From: Solobacterium sp. | GTDB taxonomy: Bacteria; Bacillota_I; Bacilli_A; Erysipelotrichales; Erysipelotrichaceae | Assembly (NCBI GenBank): GCA_017432325.1 | Contig: JAFRJJ010000077.1 | Coordinates: forward strand, 47,138 to 111,137 | Length of the DNA: 64,000 nucleotides | Reading direction: 5' to 3' | Shown here: positions 43,010 to 55,100 of the stretch, piece after piece | Layout of the letters: every line of letters begins with the position of its first letter | Position numbering within the stretch: position 1 is the stretch's first letter | Program-made: the position numbers and the translations under genes | The notes under the pieces: model-generated | Database searches by the model: none | Told to the model about the DNA's origin: nothing | The model's input: the letters and a program-made list of their open reading frames with translations, nothing else

Positions 43010-45682
43010 ATGAAGCGAACCAGGTACATTGTTTCGGCAGTGATCAGTGCTCTGCTCTGTATTACTAATCTGCAGACTTCCGCAGTCGCCGAAGAAAATA
43101 TCGAAAGTGAAGCGCCTGAAGAAGTAACGGCTGAACAGTATTCTGATGAAGAAACGGTTCAAGATGAGTCGTTTGATGAAAATGATGATCAAACTGATTC
43201 TGAAACTGATGATGCTATTCCTGTAAATGAAGAAGAAACAGCTGAAGAAGAAATACCGTTATTCCAAGGCAGCGGTGGCGGATGGAATTATTATCACGAA
43301 AACGGAACGGTGATCATCACCGGTTATATCGGAGCAGATTCAGATGTTGTAGTTCCGGAAGAGATCGATGGTCTTCCTGTAGTTCGAATTTCCGGATTTA
43401 TTTTCGACGGAAATAAGAGTATTACAAGCGTGACCATTCCCGATTCTGTGGAAGGTGACAGTCTTTCTGCGCAGCTGTTCAGGAATTGTACTAACCTGGA
43501 AACTGTTGTTTTTCCTGCCAATACGACAACGTTAAGATCTAATATGTTTTATGGCTGCACCAGCCTGAGGCATATCTCAGGTCCGGAACATGTGACCACT
43601 TTGGAAGCAAACGTATTTAATGGATGCATCAGTCTTAATGATGTCAGTTTCTTCAAAGATGTTACTTCAATGGATATCAGTGTGTTCAGCGGATGCAGCA
43701 GCCTGACCAGCGTGACGATTCCTGAAGGAATGACTGTGATCAGAACCGGAACATTTTATCATTGCACAGGCCTGACTGAAATCAATATTCATGAAGGTGT
43801 GACAAGCATAGAGAATTCTGCTTTCAATGGATGCAGCAGTCTTTCTTCTGTCAAAATTCCGAACAGTGTAACGAGTATCGAGCCTTCTGCTTTCGGCAAC
43901 TGTTCTTCTTTAGTAAGTATCAATATTCCTGAAGGCATTACAGTTATAGAAGACCAGTTATTCGGCGGATGCAGCAGTCTTTCAGAGATCAATATTCCTG
44001 AAGGTGTAACACAGATTGGTCTGAATGCATTTCAATCCTGCAGCAGTCTGACTTCACTGATTTTACCTGACAGTGTAAACAGCATCGGGACTTCTGCGTT
44101 CTATGGTTGTACCTCTCTCACAGAAATAAATATACCCGACGGTGTATCTGTAATTAATAACCGCACATTCACTGACTGCAGCAGTCTGAGAAAGATATCT
44201 TTACCCGGCAGTGTAATAAGTATTGGAGAGTATGCATTCAATGGGTGCAGTGCACTGCACGATATTCATCTTTCCGATGGCTTGGAAACGATCGAAACAA
44301 GAGCGTTCGATAGTTGTACCAGTCTTGCTGAAATCAATATTCCTGATAGTGTGACCAATATGTATGGATATGTATTTTATGGGTGCAGCAGTTTGAAGAA
44401 TGCAAAGCTTTCATCCAGCCTATTAGTCATAAACAATTCAATGTTCTGCAATTGTACCGGTCTTACAGAAATTACTGTACCTGCAAGCGTAATATCTATT
44501 GGCTTTATGGCTTTCTCTGGATGCTCCGGTCTCACGAAAGTAAGTCTTCCTGACGGACTGTCAAAGATCGAAATGAGGGTATTTGAAAATTGTTCTTCAT
44601 TAAGTGATATTGCTTTGCCTGAGAGTTTGAGAACAATAGAGAACTATCTGTTTTACGGGTGCAGTTCATTAAAAAGCATTAATGTACCAAAGTCCGTAAG
44701 CAAAATCGGTCAACATGCATTTTCTCAATGTTCAGCACTGGAAAGAATAGATTTCTATGGTAATGCTCCGGAATTTCCGAATTATGTTTTCAGCGGGGAT
44801 GTTTTGACAGCCTATTATCCAAAAGGTAATGAAACATGGACCAAACAGGTTCGTAAGAGTTATGGCGGTACAGTGACGTGGGTGGAAAGGGACGATCAGC
44901 CGGTTATCCCTCTTGAAAGCATTACACTGAATAAGAGTGAACTGACGCTTAACAAAGGTAAAACGGAAACGCTGACAGTCACGTTCAAACCCGAAGATAC
45001 AACAGATGATAAGACAGTCACATGGACAACCAGTGATGAAGCAGTGGCAACCGTGGACAACGGAACAGTTACAGCAGTTGGTATCGGAACAGCAACGATC
45101 ACTGCAAAGGTGGGAGACCTTGAACCTGCGGAATGTGAACTGACAGTACAGTTCAGTGATGTAACAGATCCTGAATTGTTCTACTACGGCTATGTATATG
45201 ACATGGTGAAAAGAGGAGTCGTAGGAGGATATGCTGACGGCACATTCCGTCCTACAGCCAACTGCAACCGTGCAGCAGTCGTAACATTCCTTTGGAGACT
45301 GAGCGGAAAGCCTGAACCTTCAGAAATGGCGACGTTCAAAGATATGACAGGAAACAGTGATTTCGATAAAGCGATTTCCTGGGCTGCAGAGAACAATATC
45401 ACTACAGGATGGGCAGACAACACATTCCGTCCATGGAACACATGCAACAGAGCAGCAGTCATGACATTCCTTTGGAGAGCGGCAGGAAAGCCTGCACCGA
45501 CAAAGATGGCAGAATTCACAGACATGACAGGAAACACAGACTTTGATACAGCAATCAGCTGGGCATCAGAGAACAATATTACAACAGGCTGGGCAGATGG
45601 AACGTTCAGGCCATGGAATACATGTAACAGATTGGCTATTGTATCCTTCCTTGCAAGATATGATGCACTGAACAACAACTGA
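43010..45682 (+). CDS. Secreted BspA-type leucine-rich repeat protein with Big_2 and three SLH repeats
   Basis: An 890-residue surface protein. Residues 1-27 are a signal peptide (likely cut after SAVA); 28-85 are acidic (Glu/Asp-rich). About 95-600 are BspA/LRR_5 repeats of roughly 23 residues, with the recurring LTSVTIPEGVTSIGxxAFxGC pattern. About 633-712 is one Ig-like Big_2 domain (VTWTTSDEAVATVDNG). 715-890 are three SLH repeats (GGYADGTFRPTANCNRAAVVTF, shortened). LRR_5 proteins are usually adhesins; SLH repeats bind the secondary wall polymer. A GGGGAGG site precedes the ATG. The SLH part is nearly identical in DNA to those at 42510, 55400 and 60900. Ligand unknown. Confidence 0.9.
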   Translation: MKRTRYIVSAVISALLCITNLQTSAVAEENIESEAPEEVTAEQYSDEETVQDESFDENDDQTDSETDDAIPVNEEETAEEEIPLFQGSGGGWNYYHENGTVIITGYIGADSDVVVPEEIDGLPVVRISGFIFDGNKSITSVTIPDSVEGDSLSAQLFRNCTNLETVVFPANTTTLRSNMFYGCTSLRHISGPEHVTTLEANVFNGCISLNDVSFFKDVTSMDISVFSGCSSLTSVTIPEGMTVIRTGTFYHCTGLTEINIHEGVTSIENSAFNGCSSLSSVKIPNSVTSIEPSAFGNCSSLVSINIPEGITVIEDQLFGGCSSLSEINIPEGVTQIGLNAFQSCSSLTSLILPDSVNSIGTSAFYGCTSLTEINIPDGVSVINNRTFTDCSSLRKISLPGSVISIGEYAFNGCSALHDIHLSDGLETIETRAFDSCTSLAEINIPDSVTNMYGYVFYGCSSLKNAKLSSSLLVINNSMFCNCTGLTEITVPASVISIGFMAFSGCSGLTKVSLPDGLSKIEMRVFENCSSLSDIALPESLRTIENYLFYGCSSLKSINVPKSVSKIGQHAFSQCSALERIDFYGNAPEFPNYVFSGDVLTAYYPKGNETWTKQVRKSYGGTVTWVERDDQPVIPLESITLNKSELTLNKGKTETLTVTFKPEDTTDDKTVTWTTSDEAVATVDNGTVTAVGIGTATITAKVGDLEPAECELTVQFSDVTDPELFYYGYVYDMVKRGVVGGYADGTFRPTANCNRAAVVTFLWRLSGKPEPSEMATFKDMTGNSDFDKAISWAAENNITTGWADNTFRPWNTCNRAAVMTFLWRAAGKPAPTKMAEFTDMTGNTDFDTAISWASENNITTGWADGTFRPWNTCNRLAIVSFLARYDALNNN

Positions 45683-45820
45683 CAAACAGTTATTATTGCA
45701 ACAAAAGAATCATACTGATTACAAAGAATAAAGGCAGCTGATCAGACAGATCAGAGCCGGACACTGCATAAAACAGTACTGCAGCACTTCAATTGAGGTG
45801 AAGCAGTACTGTTTTTAATT
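45683..45820 (+). repeat. Duplicated 3' flank with terminator, copy 1
   Basis: The 140 bases after the gene ending at 45682 recur after the gene ending at 55839 (55840-55972). Shared stretches include ACAGTTATTATTGCAA, AAGGCAGCTGATCAGACAGA and AACAGTACTGCAG. The flank shows that the end of one SLH gene was copied together with its downstream DNA. Confidence 0.8.
45772..45816 (+). terminator. Terminator of the 890-residue SLH protein gene
   Basis: AACAGTACTGC (45772-45782) pairs perfectly with GCAGTACTGTT (45803-45813), and T follows. An inner CACTTCA/TGAGGTG pairing fills the loop. Confidence 0.85.
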
Positions 45821-46025
45821 ACTTGCAAGTATGGTCTTTATGAAGGTGATGGGAATCAGGTGATCCAAAATACATATCAATGTTTTCCAACATACTATAG
45901 ATGCAATGCGTTACATAATAACAATTATGTCATAAATAGAGTGTGACATTAAGCGTTGCTTATTCTGCGAAAAAACCAGTAAAAATCATGACATAGAAAT
46001 AATTATGACAAGTTGTAATTGTCTA

Positions 46026-46054
46026 TTCTGAGCAAGCAACATGTTTGATATAAT
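46026..46054 (+). promoter_or_regulatory. Promoter of the 3239-residue protein gene
   Basis: TATAAT (46049-46054) with a weak TTCTGA -35 (46026-46031) at 17-bp spacing, 66 bases before the start codon. Between 45925 and 46010 the motif TGACA/TGTCA occurs four times (TTATGTCATAA at 45925, TGACAT at 45944, ATGACAT at 45988, TTATGACA at 46003), perhaps a regulator site. No other content is visible in 45821-46119. Confidence 0.5.
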
Positions 46055-46119
46055 TTTCTAAGATTACAACGGTGGTTAATGGCTGCATTCAGTTGCCATT
46101 TACCATCATGGGGGTGAAC

Positions 46120-49100
46120 ATGTCTACAAAATCTACGAGATCATTTTTATCCGTTTTGATGGTACTCTTTTTATTAGTACCTCAGAACCTTTCGGCGTTT
46201 GCTGAAGAAATCAGCGGAACAGCTGAGGAGGAATCAGTATCTGAACTTACTGATGATGAACAGTTATCAGAAGAACAGGATCCTGATGTATCATCAGATA
46301 TTTTAGTTGACGATTCAAATGAAGATGGACAGGAGACTGAGCTTTCTGAGCAAATCTCTTCAGACGAAGAGGACCAGACTGTACAGCCTGAACAGGAACC
46401 TGTCACAGTTGAATCAAACGAAGAAGAACCTGTAATAGAGGAAGCAGTTCCTGAGAATACAGCAGAGGAAGAAGTGCTGGAAGAAGTACCGGTTCTTACG
46501 TCTGATGCGGAAGATCAGCCGGAAGAAGCTGCGGTGGAAGAGATCCAGGCGGAGGAAACCGAACCGGAAGAAGCAGTTATCATAGAAGGAACAATTGAAG
46601 ATACGTATCAGACAGATGAACTTGCGGATTCCGATACACTGCTGGAGTCATATCTGTATCGTCCGGTATCTGAAAAGGCGGATACTGTGAGCGGAAGGAA
46701 AAAAGCTCCAAGATATAATAATCTGTCCGATTTCAGTGCGGCAGTATACTCCTATCTGAGCAATAAGGTAGCTGCAGTAGCAAATGGAAGTCTTGCATCT
46801 GCAGAATTCAGAGATACGGAAGAACTGCTGGCTAATATACAAACGTCTTATACAGCCGAAGAACTTGGTGTTTCATCACTTTATGATGGAAATAATATAT
46901 CAAGTGAAGCTGCTGCGGCACTTGGCGAAAAAATCTCCTCACCGATAGACGCGGCAATTGATGCACTTATGCTGGATAAACCATATGACCTGTATTGGTA
47001 TGATAAAACGAAAGGTATATCAAAAGGTTATAGTTACGGAAGTGATGGTCAGACACTGTCTGTTTCAAATCTGTATTTCACAATGAAAGTCAGCAGTGCT
47101 TACAGTGCTGACGGAGCACAAAATACAACAGCTGTAGATACAGCAAAAACAACAGCAGCAGCGAATTCAGTTCAGAGTGCAGCAAATGTTGTCTCTGAAA
47201 GCGGAACTTTATCGGATTATGAGAAACTTGTTCATTATAAAGACCGTATCTGTGAACTGACATCATATAACCATGCCGCAGCAGACGATAACAATACTCC
47301 TTATGGAGATCCATGGCAGCTGATATATGTGTTTGATGGAGATCCGAACACAACAGTAGTATGTGAAGGCTATTCCAAGGCATTCAAATACCTGTGTGAT
47401 CTGACAACATTCAACAACAGCAATGTAGAAGCATTTTTGGTAGACGGTACCATGGGCGGAGGAACCGGAGCCGGTCCGCATATGTGGAATATCGTCCATA
47501 TGAATGATGGCAGCAACTACCTGGTTGATGTCACGAACTGTGACGAGGGATCGGTCGGATATCCGGATCTGCTGTTTATGAAGGCACCTGCATCTGTCAG
47601 CAGTGATAAGAATACATATGGATTCAATTGCGGTAATCAGGTGATCGAATACACATATGGTACTGATACACTTTCTTCATATAGCAGTGAAGAAAGAAAT
47701 CTTGCATCGTCCGACTATGATCCGGAGGGTGCAGTAGGATCCGATTTTCAGTACAGCGTTTTAGATGACGGTACAGTAACGATCACCGGATACAGCGGAA
47801 GTGATACAGTACTTGTACTTCCGTCTGAGATAGATGGTAAAACTGTAACAGGATTGCAAGAATTCGCATTCTTTGAGAATACCCACATCACAGGAATCAC
47901 GATCTCAGATCATATAACAGCTATCGAAGGTGAAACATTCTCCGGCTGTACCAGCCTGGAAAGCATCTCGATTCCTGCTAGCGTGACAAATATTGAAGTC
48001 GGTGCATTCAATTCCTGCAGCAGTCTTTCTGAGATCACTGTCAGTTCTGATAACCCTGTATATGACAGCAGAAATAACTGCAATGCGATCATCGAAACAG
48101 CAAGTAATACATTGATCTTGGGTGGTAAAAATACTGTTATTCCTCAGGAAGTAAATGCAATCGGAAGCAATGCGTTTAATAAACGGAAGGGACTGACAGG
48201 TATCGATCTTCCGGAAGGTCTGACCAGTATTAATTATGGTGCGTTCATGTCCTGTGAAGATCTGACAGGGATCACGCTTCCCGAAAGCTTAACAACGCTC
48301 AGCGATGCGGTATTCAGAGAATGCACGAGCCTTGAGTCATTAACGATTCCGAAGAATGTTGCAGAGATCGGAGGAGATCTGATCCTGAACTGCACAAATC
48401 TGACAGAGCTCAAAGTTGACCCGGAAAACTCTGTATATGACAGCAGAGATAACTGCAACGCAGTGATTGAAACTGCATCGAACACATTGCTGTTTGGTTG
48501 TAAGACTGCATCGATACCCTCCGGAGTAACAAAAATCGGGGGAGCAGCGTTCTATCAGTGCAAAGGACTGACGAGCGTCACAATACCCGAAGGTGTGACA
48601 GAGATCGGCAACTGGTCATTTGGAGAATGTCCGGATCTTGAAAGCGTAACGCTGCCGGCAAGTATCATAATTATTAACTATGGAGCATTTGGTTCATGTC
48701 CTTCACTGACAGATGTTTACTACAGCGGTACAGCAGAACAGTGGAACAATATTTTGATTGAAGGACAGAATGATGATCTGTTATATGCCAATCATAATTT
48801 TGATGAACTTGATGATAATAGATATAACTACGAAGAGAATGATGACGGTACAGTGACCATCACCGGATACAGCGGCAGTGATACAGTACTTGTACTTCCG
48901 TCTGAGATAGATGGTAAAACTGTAACAGGTTTAAGAGGTTATTCATTCTATGGAAATACCCACATCACAGGAATCACACTCTCAGATCATATAACAGCTA
49001 TCGAAGATGAAACATTCTCCGGCTGTACCAGCCTGGAAAGTATTATCATTCCGGCAAGTGTGACAAGTATTGAAGTCAGTGCATTCAATTCCTGCAGCAG

Positions 49101-52100
49101 TCTTTCTGAGATCACTGTCAGTTCTGATAACCCTGTATATGACAGCAGAAATAACTGCAATGCGATCATCGAAACAGCAAGCAATACATTGATCGTGGGC
49201 GGTAAAAACACCGTCATTCCCCAGGATACAACAATTATCGGATACAACGCATTTAGTAAACGGAAGGGACTGACAGGCATCGATCTTCCGGAAGGTCTGA
49301 CCGGTATTGAATCTGGCGCGTTCATGTATTGTGAAGACTTGACATGGATCACACTTCCCGAAAGCATAACAATGCTCAGTGATGCGGTATTCAGAGGATG
49401 CACGAGCCTTGAGTCATTAACGATCCCGAAAAATGTTGCAGAGATCGGAGGAGATCTGATCCTGAACTGTACAAATCTGACAGAGCTCAAAGTTGACCCG
49501 GAAAACTCTGTATATGACAGCAGAGATAACTGCAACGCAGTGATTGAAACAGCATCGAACACTTTACTGCTGGGATGCAAGACTTCATCGATACCCTCCG
49601 GAGTAACAAAAATCGGGGGAGCGGCGTTCTATCAGTGCAAAGGACTGACGAGCGTCACAATGCCCGACGGTGTGACAGAGATCGGCAACTGGGCGTTTAG
49701 GGAATGTTCGGATCTTGAAAGCGTAACGCTGCCAGCGAGTATCACAACTATATACTATGGAGCATTTGGTGAATGTCCTTCACTGACAGATGTTTACTAC
49801 AGCGGTACAGCAGAGCAGTGGAGCAGTATCTCTGTTGAAGGAGAAAATGATACTTTATTAAATGCAAATATTCATTACAATTCTGTCTCCGGACCAGAGC
49901 AGTTGGAAACACCTGAAGACCTGAGATGGGAAGGAAAACAGGTAAGCTGGAAAACAGTTCCTAATGCAATCAGATACAGAGTTGCTTTCGTCAATTCGGA
50001 AACAGGTTCGGAAGCATACTGGTACATTACTCATGTTATTGATGCTGATAGAGGAACTTATTGGGTTCCTTCAGAATTATCAGAAACTTATGATCATGGA
50101 TGGAAATTCACCGTAATTGCATACTCAGATGACCCTTCACGATATACCGATAGTGAGACGGCTGTATCTGAAGAAAAGATTTTTGAAGACAGACATTTTA
50201 CATCAAGCAGATATTGGCTCCATCTGGATACTTTGAATGTATCTTCAATACCATATTCATTTACATATTTGGTTAATGGGGAACCGGGTGATCCGAGGGA
50301 GCTGGAATTCAAACCGGAATATCCGGATGCTCTTGAAGTTGATGTAGATTATGATAATTTCATGTTTTCTGTAGTACCGCTGAAATATGGCGATCTGATG
50401 GTATCTGTTTTATATGATGGTTGGGAAGTCGGCAGTTTCGAAGTTGAAACTGACAACAGCAGTTTTTATGTGAATGCCAGAAGAAAAGACGGAGTGAGAG
50501 GAAGTATTCTGCGTGTTGGGACAGAATATGAATTTGACATCACCTACATGGACGGAGAACAGGAAGGCAATTATTCAGAACTGAGTTTTGATGCAGATGA
50601 GAACATGTTTGATATCACCGTTTCTGATGAAGGTGAAACACTTACGGTAAAGCCTCTCACTACAGGCTGGGGTCAAATACAAATTTCCAGCGAAAAATGC
50701 GTCAATGTAATGAAACGCATGGAATTTAATGTTAAGGAAGCAGTTCCTGCAGAAGGGAAGTATTACGAAATTTATATTGGCGGTGTCAACATATCTGAAT
50801 CATGGACTTTCCATTATTTGGATTCGCCTGATAATTTTGAAGATTGTTACTATATTAATGGTGTCCAACAGAGTACCAGAAATCTGACATATACATTTAC
50901 TGATCCGTCAATAGCAGATTTTAATGAATATGAAGAAAGATACATTGCTGCCAGGAATTATGGAGAAACGGACCTGATTATCAGTGATGATGCAGGAGAA
51001 CTGAAACGGGTACATCTGACGGCTGAAAGACCTGATGCGAGCAGTGTTCGTGCATTCAGAGGTACATATAATCTGAGTGCGGGAGAAACAGATAAAGTTC
51101 TCTGGTATTACTCACCTTATGAATCAAAACCTGCTGAAAGTATCGAAATGACAAGCAGCGATAGTGAAGTCGTTACAGTTGATAATAATGGTAATCTTAC
51201 TGCTGTTTCTGACGGAACCGCAGTGATAACCGCCAGTTTCTTAATGCCAAACGGCAATACATATACATTTAATGTAAATGTAGTGGTTGGTGAGAATTAT
51301 GAGGTTACCGGCGACGGCAGTTCAACACCTTACATCAATGCCGCAACTCTGCACGACCTTGGAAACAACAAATATGAAATTGTCTTCAGAACAGGATATC
51401 CTACCGGAGGACTGACAGAAGATACGTATATCAGAATGAATTTCATTGATATTGAAACCGGTGCAATCTTCCCGGATGTCTATTTTCAGAATGATTATTC
51501 ATGTCAGATATCCGGTAATACGGTTTCGTTTGATGAAGTCGGTATCAGAAAGGCAATCTACTTAGACGTATTACCTGCAGGAAGATATGAAGTACAAATT
51601 TATGCTGAAAATGACCAGGAAGAACTGTACTATGCCGGCAAAATGACAGTTGACCATGATATTACAGGTCAAACTCCGGAAGATCTGGTCATTGAGGCTT
51701 CGGATGACGGATACACTATTTCTGCAAGCTGCGGGGATAATGATGCATGCAATACATATCTGCATTCTTTGTATGATAACCAGTACGACGAAAACAAAAC
51801 ATATCCGGATAACTATTCCTGGACACAGATCAGAATTGACACATCAGACTACAGCGAAAGGATCACGATCTCCGGAAATGGAGGAGAAAAGGAAAACTAC
51901 CTTGTTCCTTCATTCAACAGCACAGGTGACAGGATCGTTTCACTGAAGATCCCTGTAGAAATCATGGATAAATACGGTGTGCAGGAAAATGACTACTTCG
52001 TAAGATTCACTGATTATGGCGGCGGATATGTAACCGGCAGTGCTGAGAACGTTCATCTGAGACCTACTGAGACAGCAAAATCATTGATCCCTCAGAATAT

Positions 52101-55100
52101 GAAGTGGAATCCGGATGGAACTATTTCATTCAAACTTGGATACGGAACCTGGTATAACATCTGCCTGAAGAACAAAAACTGGAATGATCCTCTTTGGCAG
52201 ACAGTTAATGTTGTGTCAGATGAATTGGGAACTGTTTCGTATGATCTGGGTTATCTGCTTTCTCAATATGAGCAGTATTACTTCACAGTCAAAACAGCAT
52301 TGGCAGAAGAAGATGTTACAAACGGTTCAAGAGAGTATAAGAGTTTCTATTATTCCGTTCCCGCAAATCAGGCTTTGGCTGCACCGACCGAACTTGTGTG
52401 GGAAGAAGACGGATCGATCAGCTGGCAACGTGTTAATAATACAGTGTACTATTATGTACTTCTTTATAACAGTCGAAAGGATTATGTGAGATATTATTAC
52501 ACAGCGGAATTATCAGTCATGCCAGATTGGGATAAACTGAATGCAGAATATCCGGATGATGATTGGTGCTTCTCAGTACAGGCAATCGGAGATCAGAAGA
52601 ATTACGCAAACTCTGCTGCAGTATATTCAACACTAAGAAGTGAAAGCTTTGTTCCAACAGTTCCGGAAGAACTTCCGGTGACTGTCAATCTGGATGGCAA
52701 ACTTTCAGAGGGTATCACAAATGTTCTGTTCAGACTGGAAAGCAGTAAGACTGAACATGTATGTTCGATCAGTCCCTCAGACAACAAACTGAAAGGAATC
52801 AGATTCACAAAACCCGGGGAGTTTACGTATCTTGTATATCTTGCACAGGATAACCCCAGTGTTATTCCCAATTATGATACATATAGCGTCAGCTATACAG
52901 TTACGGAAAACAACGGTGAGCTCAAGGTATCAGATCCGGTAATTAAAGATAATGATGGAAATACCGCAGCAAAGATCGTATTTGATCTGGTTACTCCAAA
53001 GCCTGCGGAATACGCGCCGGAAGTGAAAGTCACACTGAATGGCCAGCCTGTTTCAGAAGCAGGACTGTTCACAGTCAACCTGAAAGATGATGAAGGCATC
53101 GTGATCCAGCAGAAACAGAATGACAGTACAGGTACTGTAAAATTCGATAACATTGACGGACTGGATGACGCACAATACTATTTCTATCATCTTGAAGCAG
53201 TTGTTGGTGAAGGTTATGTAATTGATTCGGCGATCCGTCATATCAACATCAATAACAGCGGCTATACAGAAGATGCATTCCTGCCTGATGTAACATACTT
53301 ATCAGAATCTGAAACTGTTCTGGATGAACTGGTCTTCAATTATGCTGCAGAAGATTACGCAGTAAAAGCAGATCCGCTGACATTTGAACTGACACAGGAT
53401 GATCAGGATCCTGTTGGTGTGTTCTATTATGAGATGATGAATCTTGATAAAGGAATGACCGAAGAGTATTTCATGAACAGCGGAAGGATCACAGAAAAAG
53501 AAATTGTATTTACTGCACCCGGTACATATCATTACGGATTCTGTGTCAAAGAAGATAATCCCGGTCTGAAATATGATGGTGTGAATTACTATGCAGAGTA
53601 TGTGGTGGAAGAAACAAACGGAGCGCTTCGTGTAGTGCAGTCTGCTCTTACAGATGAAAGCGGTAATGAAGTGACCGGATTCAAATACACAGTCACATCA
53701 AAAACACCTGTTTCCTTTACCCCGATTGTAAAAGTCAGACTGGACGGAGAAGTACCTGCAGATGGTCTGTTCACATTCGTGCTGAAAGATGATGAAGGAA
53801 TCGTACAGGATGATGTAAAAGTCAATGCAGGTGAGAATATTCCGTTTGAGGAGATCAGCTTCAACAAACTGACATTCAAAGACATCGGCAATTATTACTA
53901 CAGCATCAATCAGCAGGGAACAGACGGACAATACATCCTTGATAAGACGATCTATCATATTGTGATCAATGTGGAAGCAGGAGAGGATGCACTTGAAATA
54001 AAAGAAGCTTATTATGACTATACAGAAAATGACCAGGATTATTTAACAGTGGAAGAACCTGTATATCAGAATGAGAGACCTGACTTTATTCCTTTGGAAA
54101 GCATCAGCCTGAATACGAACAGCCTTGAGATGATCAAGGGAGAAAGCTGTGTATTGACAGTATCATATGAGCCTGAATATACAACAGATGACAAGACAGT
54201 TGCCTGGACATCCAGCAACGAAGCAGTAGCAGCTGTCAATGACGGAACAGTCACAGCAGTCGGTGCAGGAACAGCGACGATCACAGCGAAAGTCGGTGAA
54301 AAGACAGCTACAGCAGAAGTAACAGTCAGCGTACCGATCGAAAACATCAGCCTGGATAAAACAGAAGTCACGCTGGTGAAAGGTAAAACTGAAAAGCTGA
54401 CGCTCACGATCACACCTGAAGATACAACAGAGGACAAGACAGTTACCTGGATATCAAGCAATGAAGCAGTGGCAGCTGTCAATGACGGAACAGTCACAGC
54501 AGTCGGTGCAGGAACAGCGACGATCACAGCGAAAGTCGGTGAAAAGACAGCAACCGCAGAAGTAACCGTTATTATCCCGATCGAAAAGATCAGTCTGGAT
54601 AAATCGGAAGCTGCTCTGAAGAAGGGTGAAACTGTAAAGCTGACAGTCACGATCACACCTGAAGATACGACAGAGGACAAGACAGTTACCTGGACATCGA
54701 GTGATGAAGCGGTGGTAACTGTCAATGACGGAACAGTTACAGCAGTCGGCGGAGGAACAGCGACGATCACAGCGAAGGTCGGAGAAAAAACAGCTACAGC
54801 AGAAGTTACAGTCAATGTACCGCTTGAAAGCATCAGTCTGGATAAATCAGAAGCTGCGTTGAAGAAGGGTGAAACAGTAAAACTGACAGTCACGATCACA
54901 CCTGAAGATACAACAGAGGACAAGACAGTCACCTGGACATCCAGCAATGAAGCAGTGGCAACTGTTACTGACGGAACAGTCACAGCGGTCAGAGGAGGAA
55001 CAGCAACGATCACTGCTAAAGTCGGTGAAAAGACAGCAACAGCGAAAATAGAAGTTGATGTGCCGATCGAAAGCGTCAAACTGAACAAACAGGAACTCAA

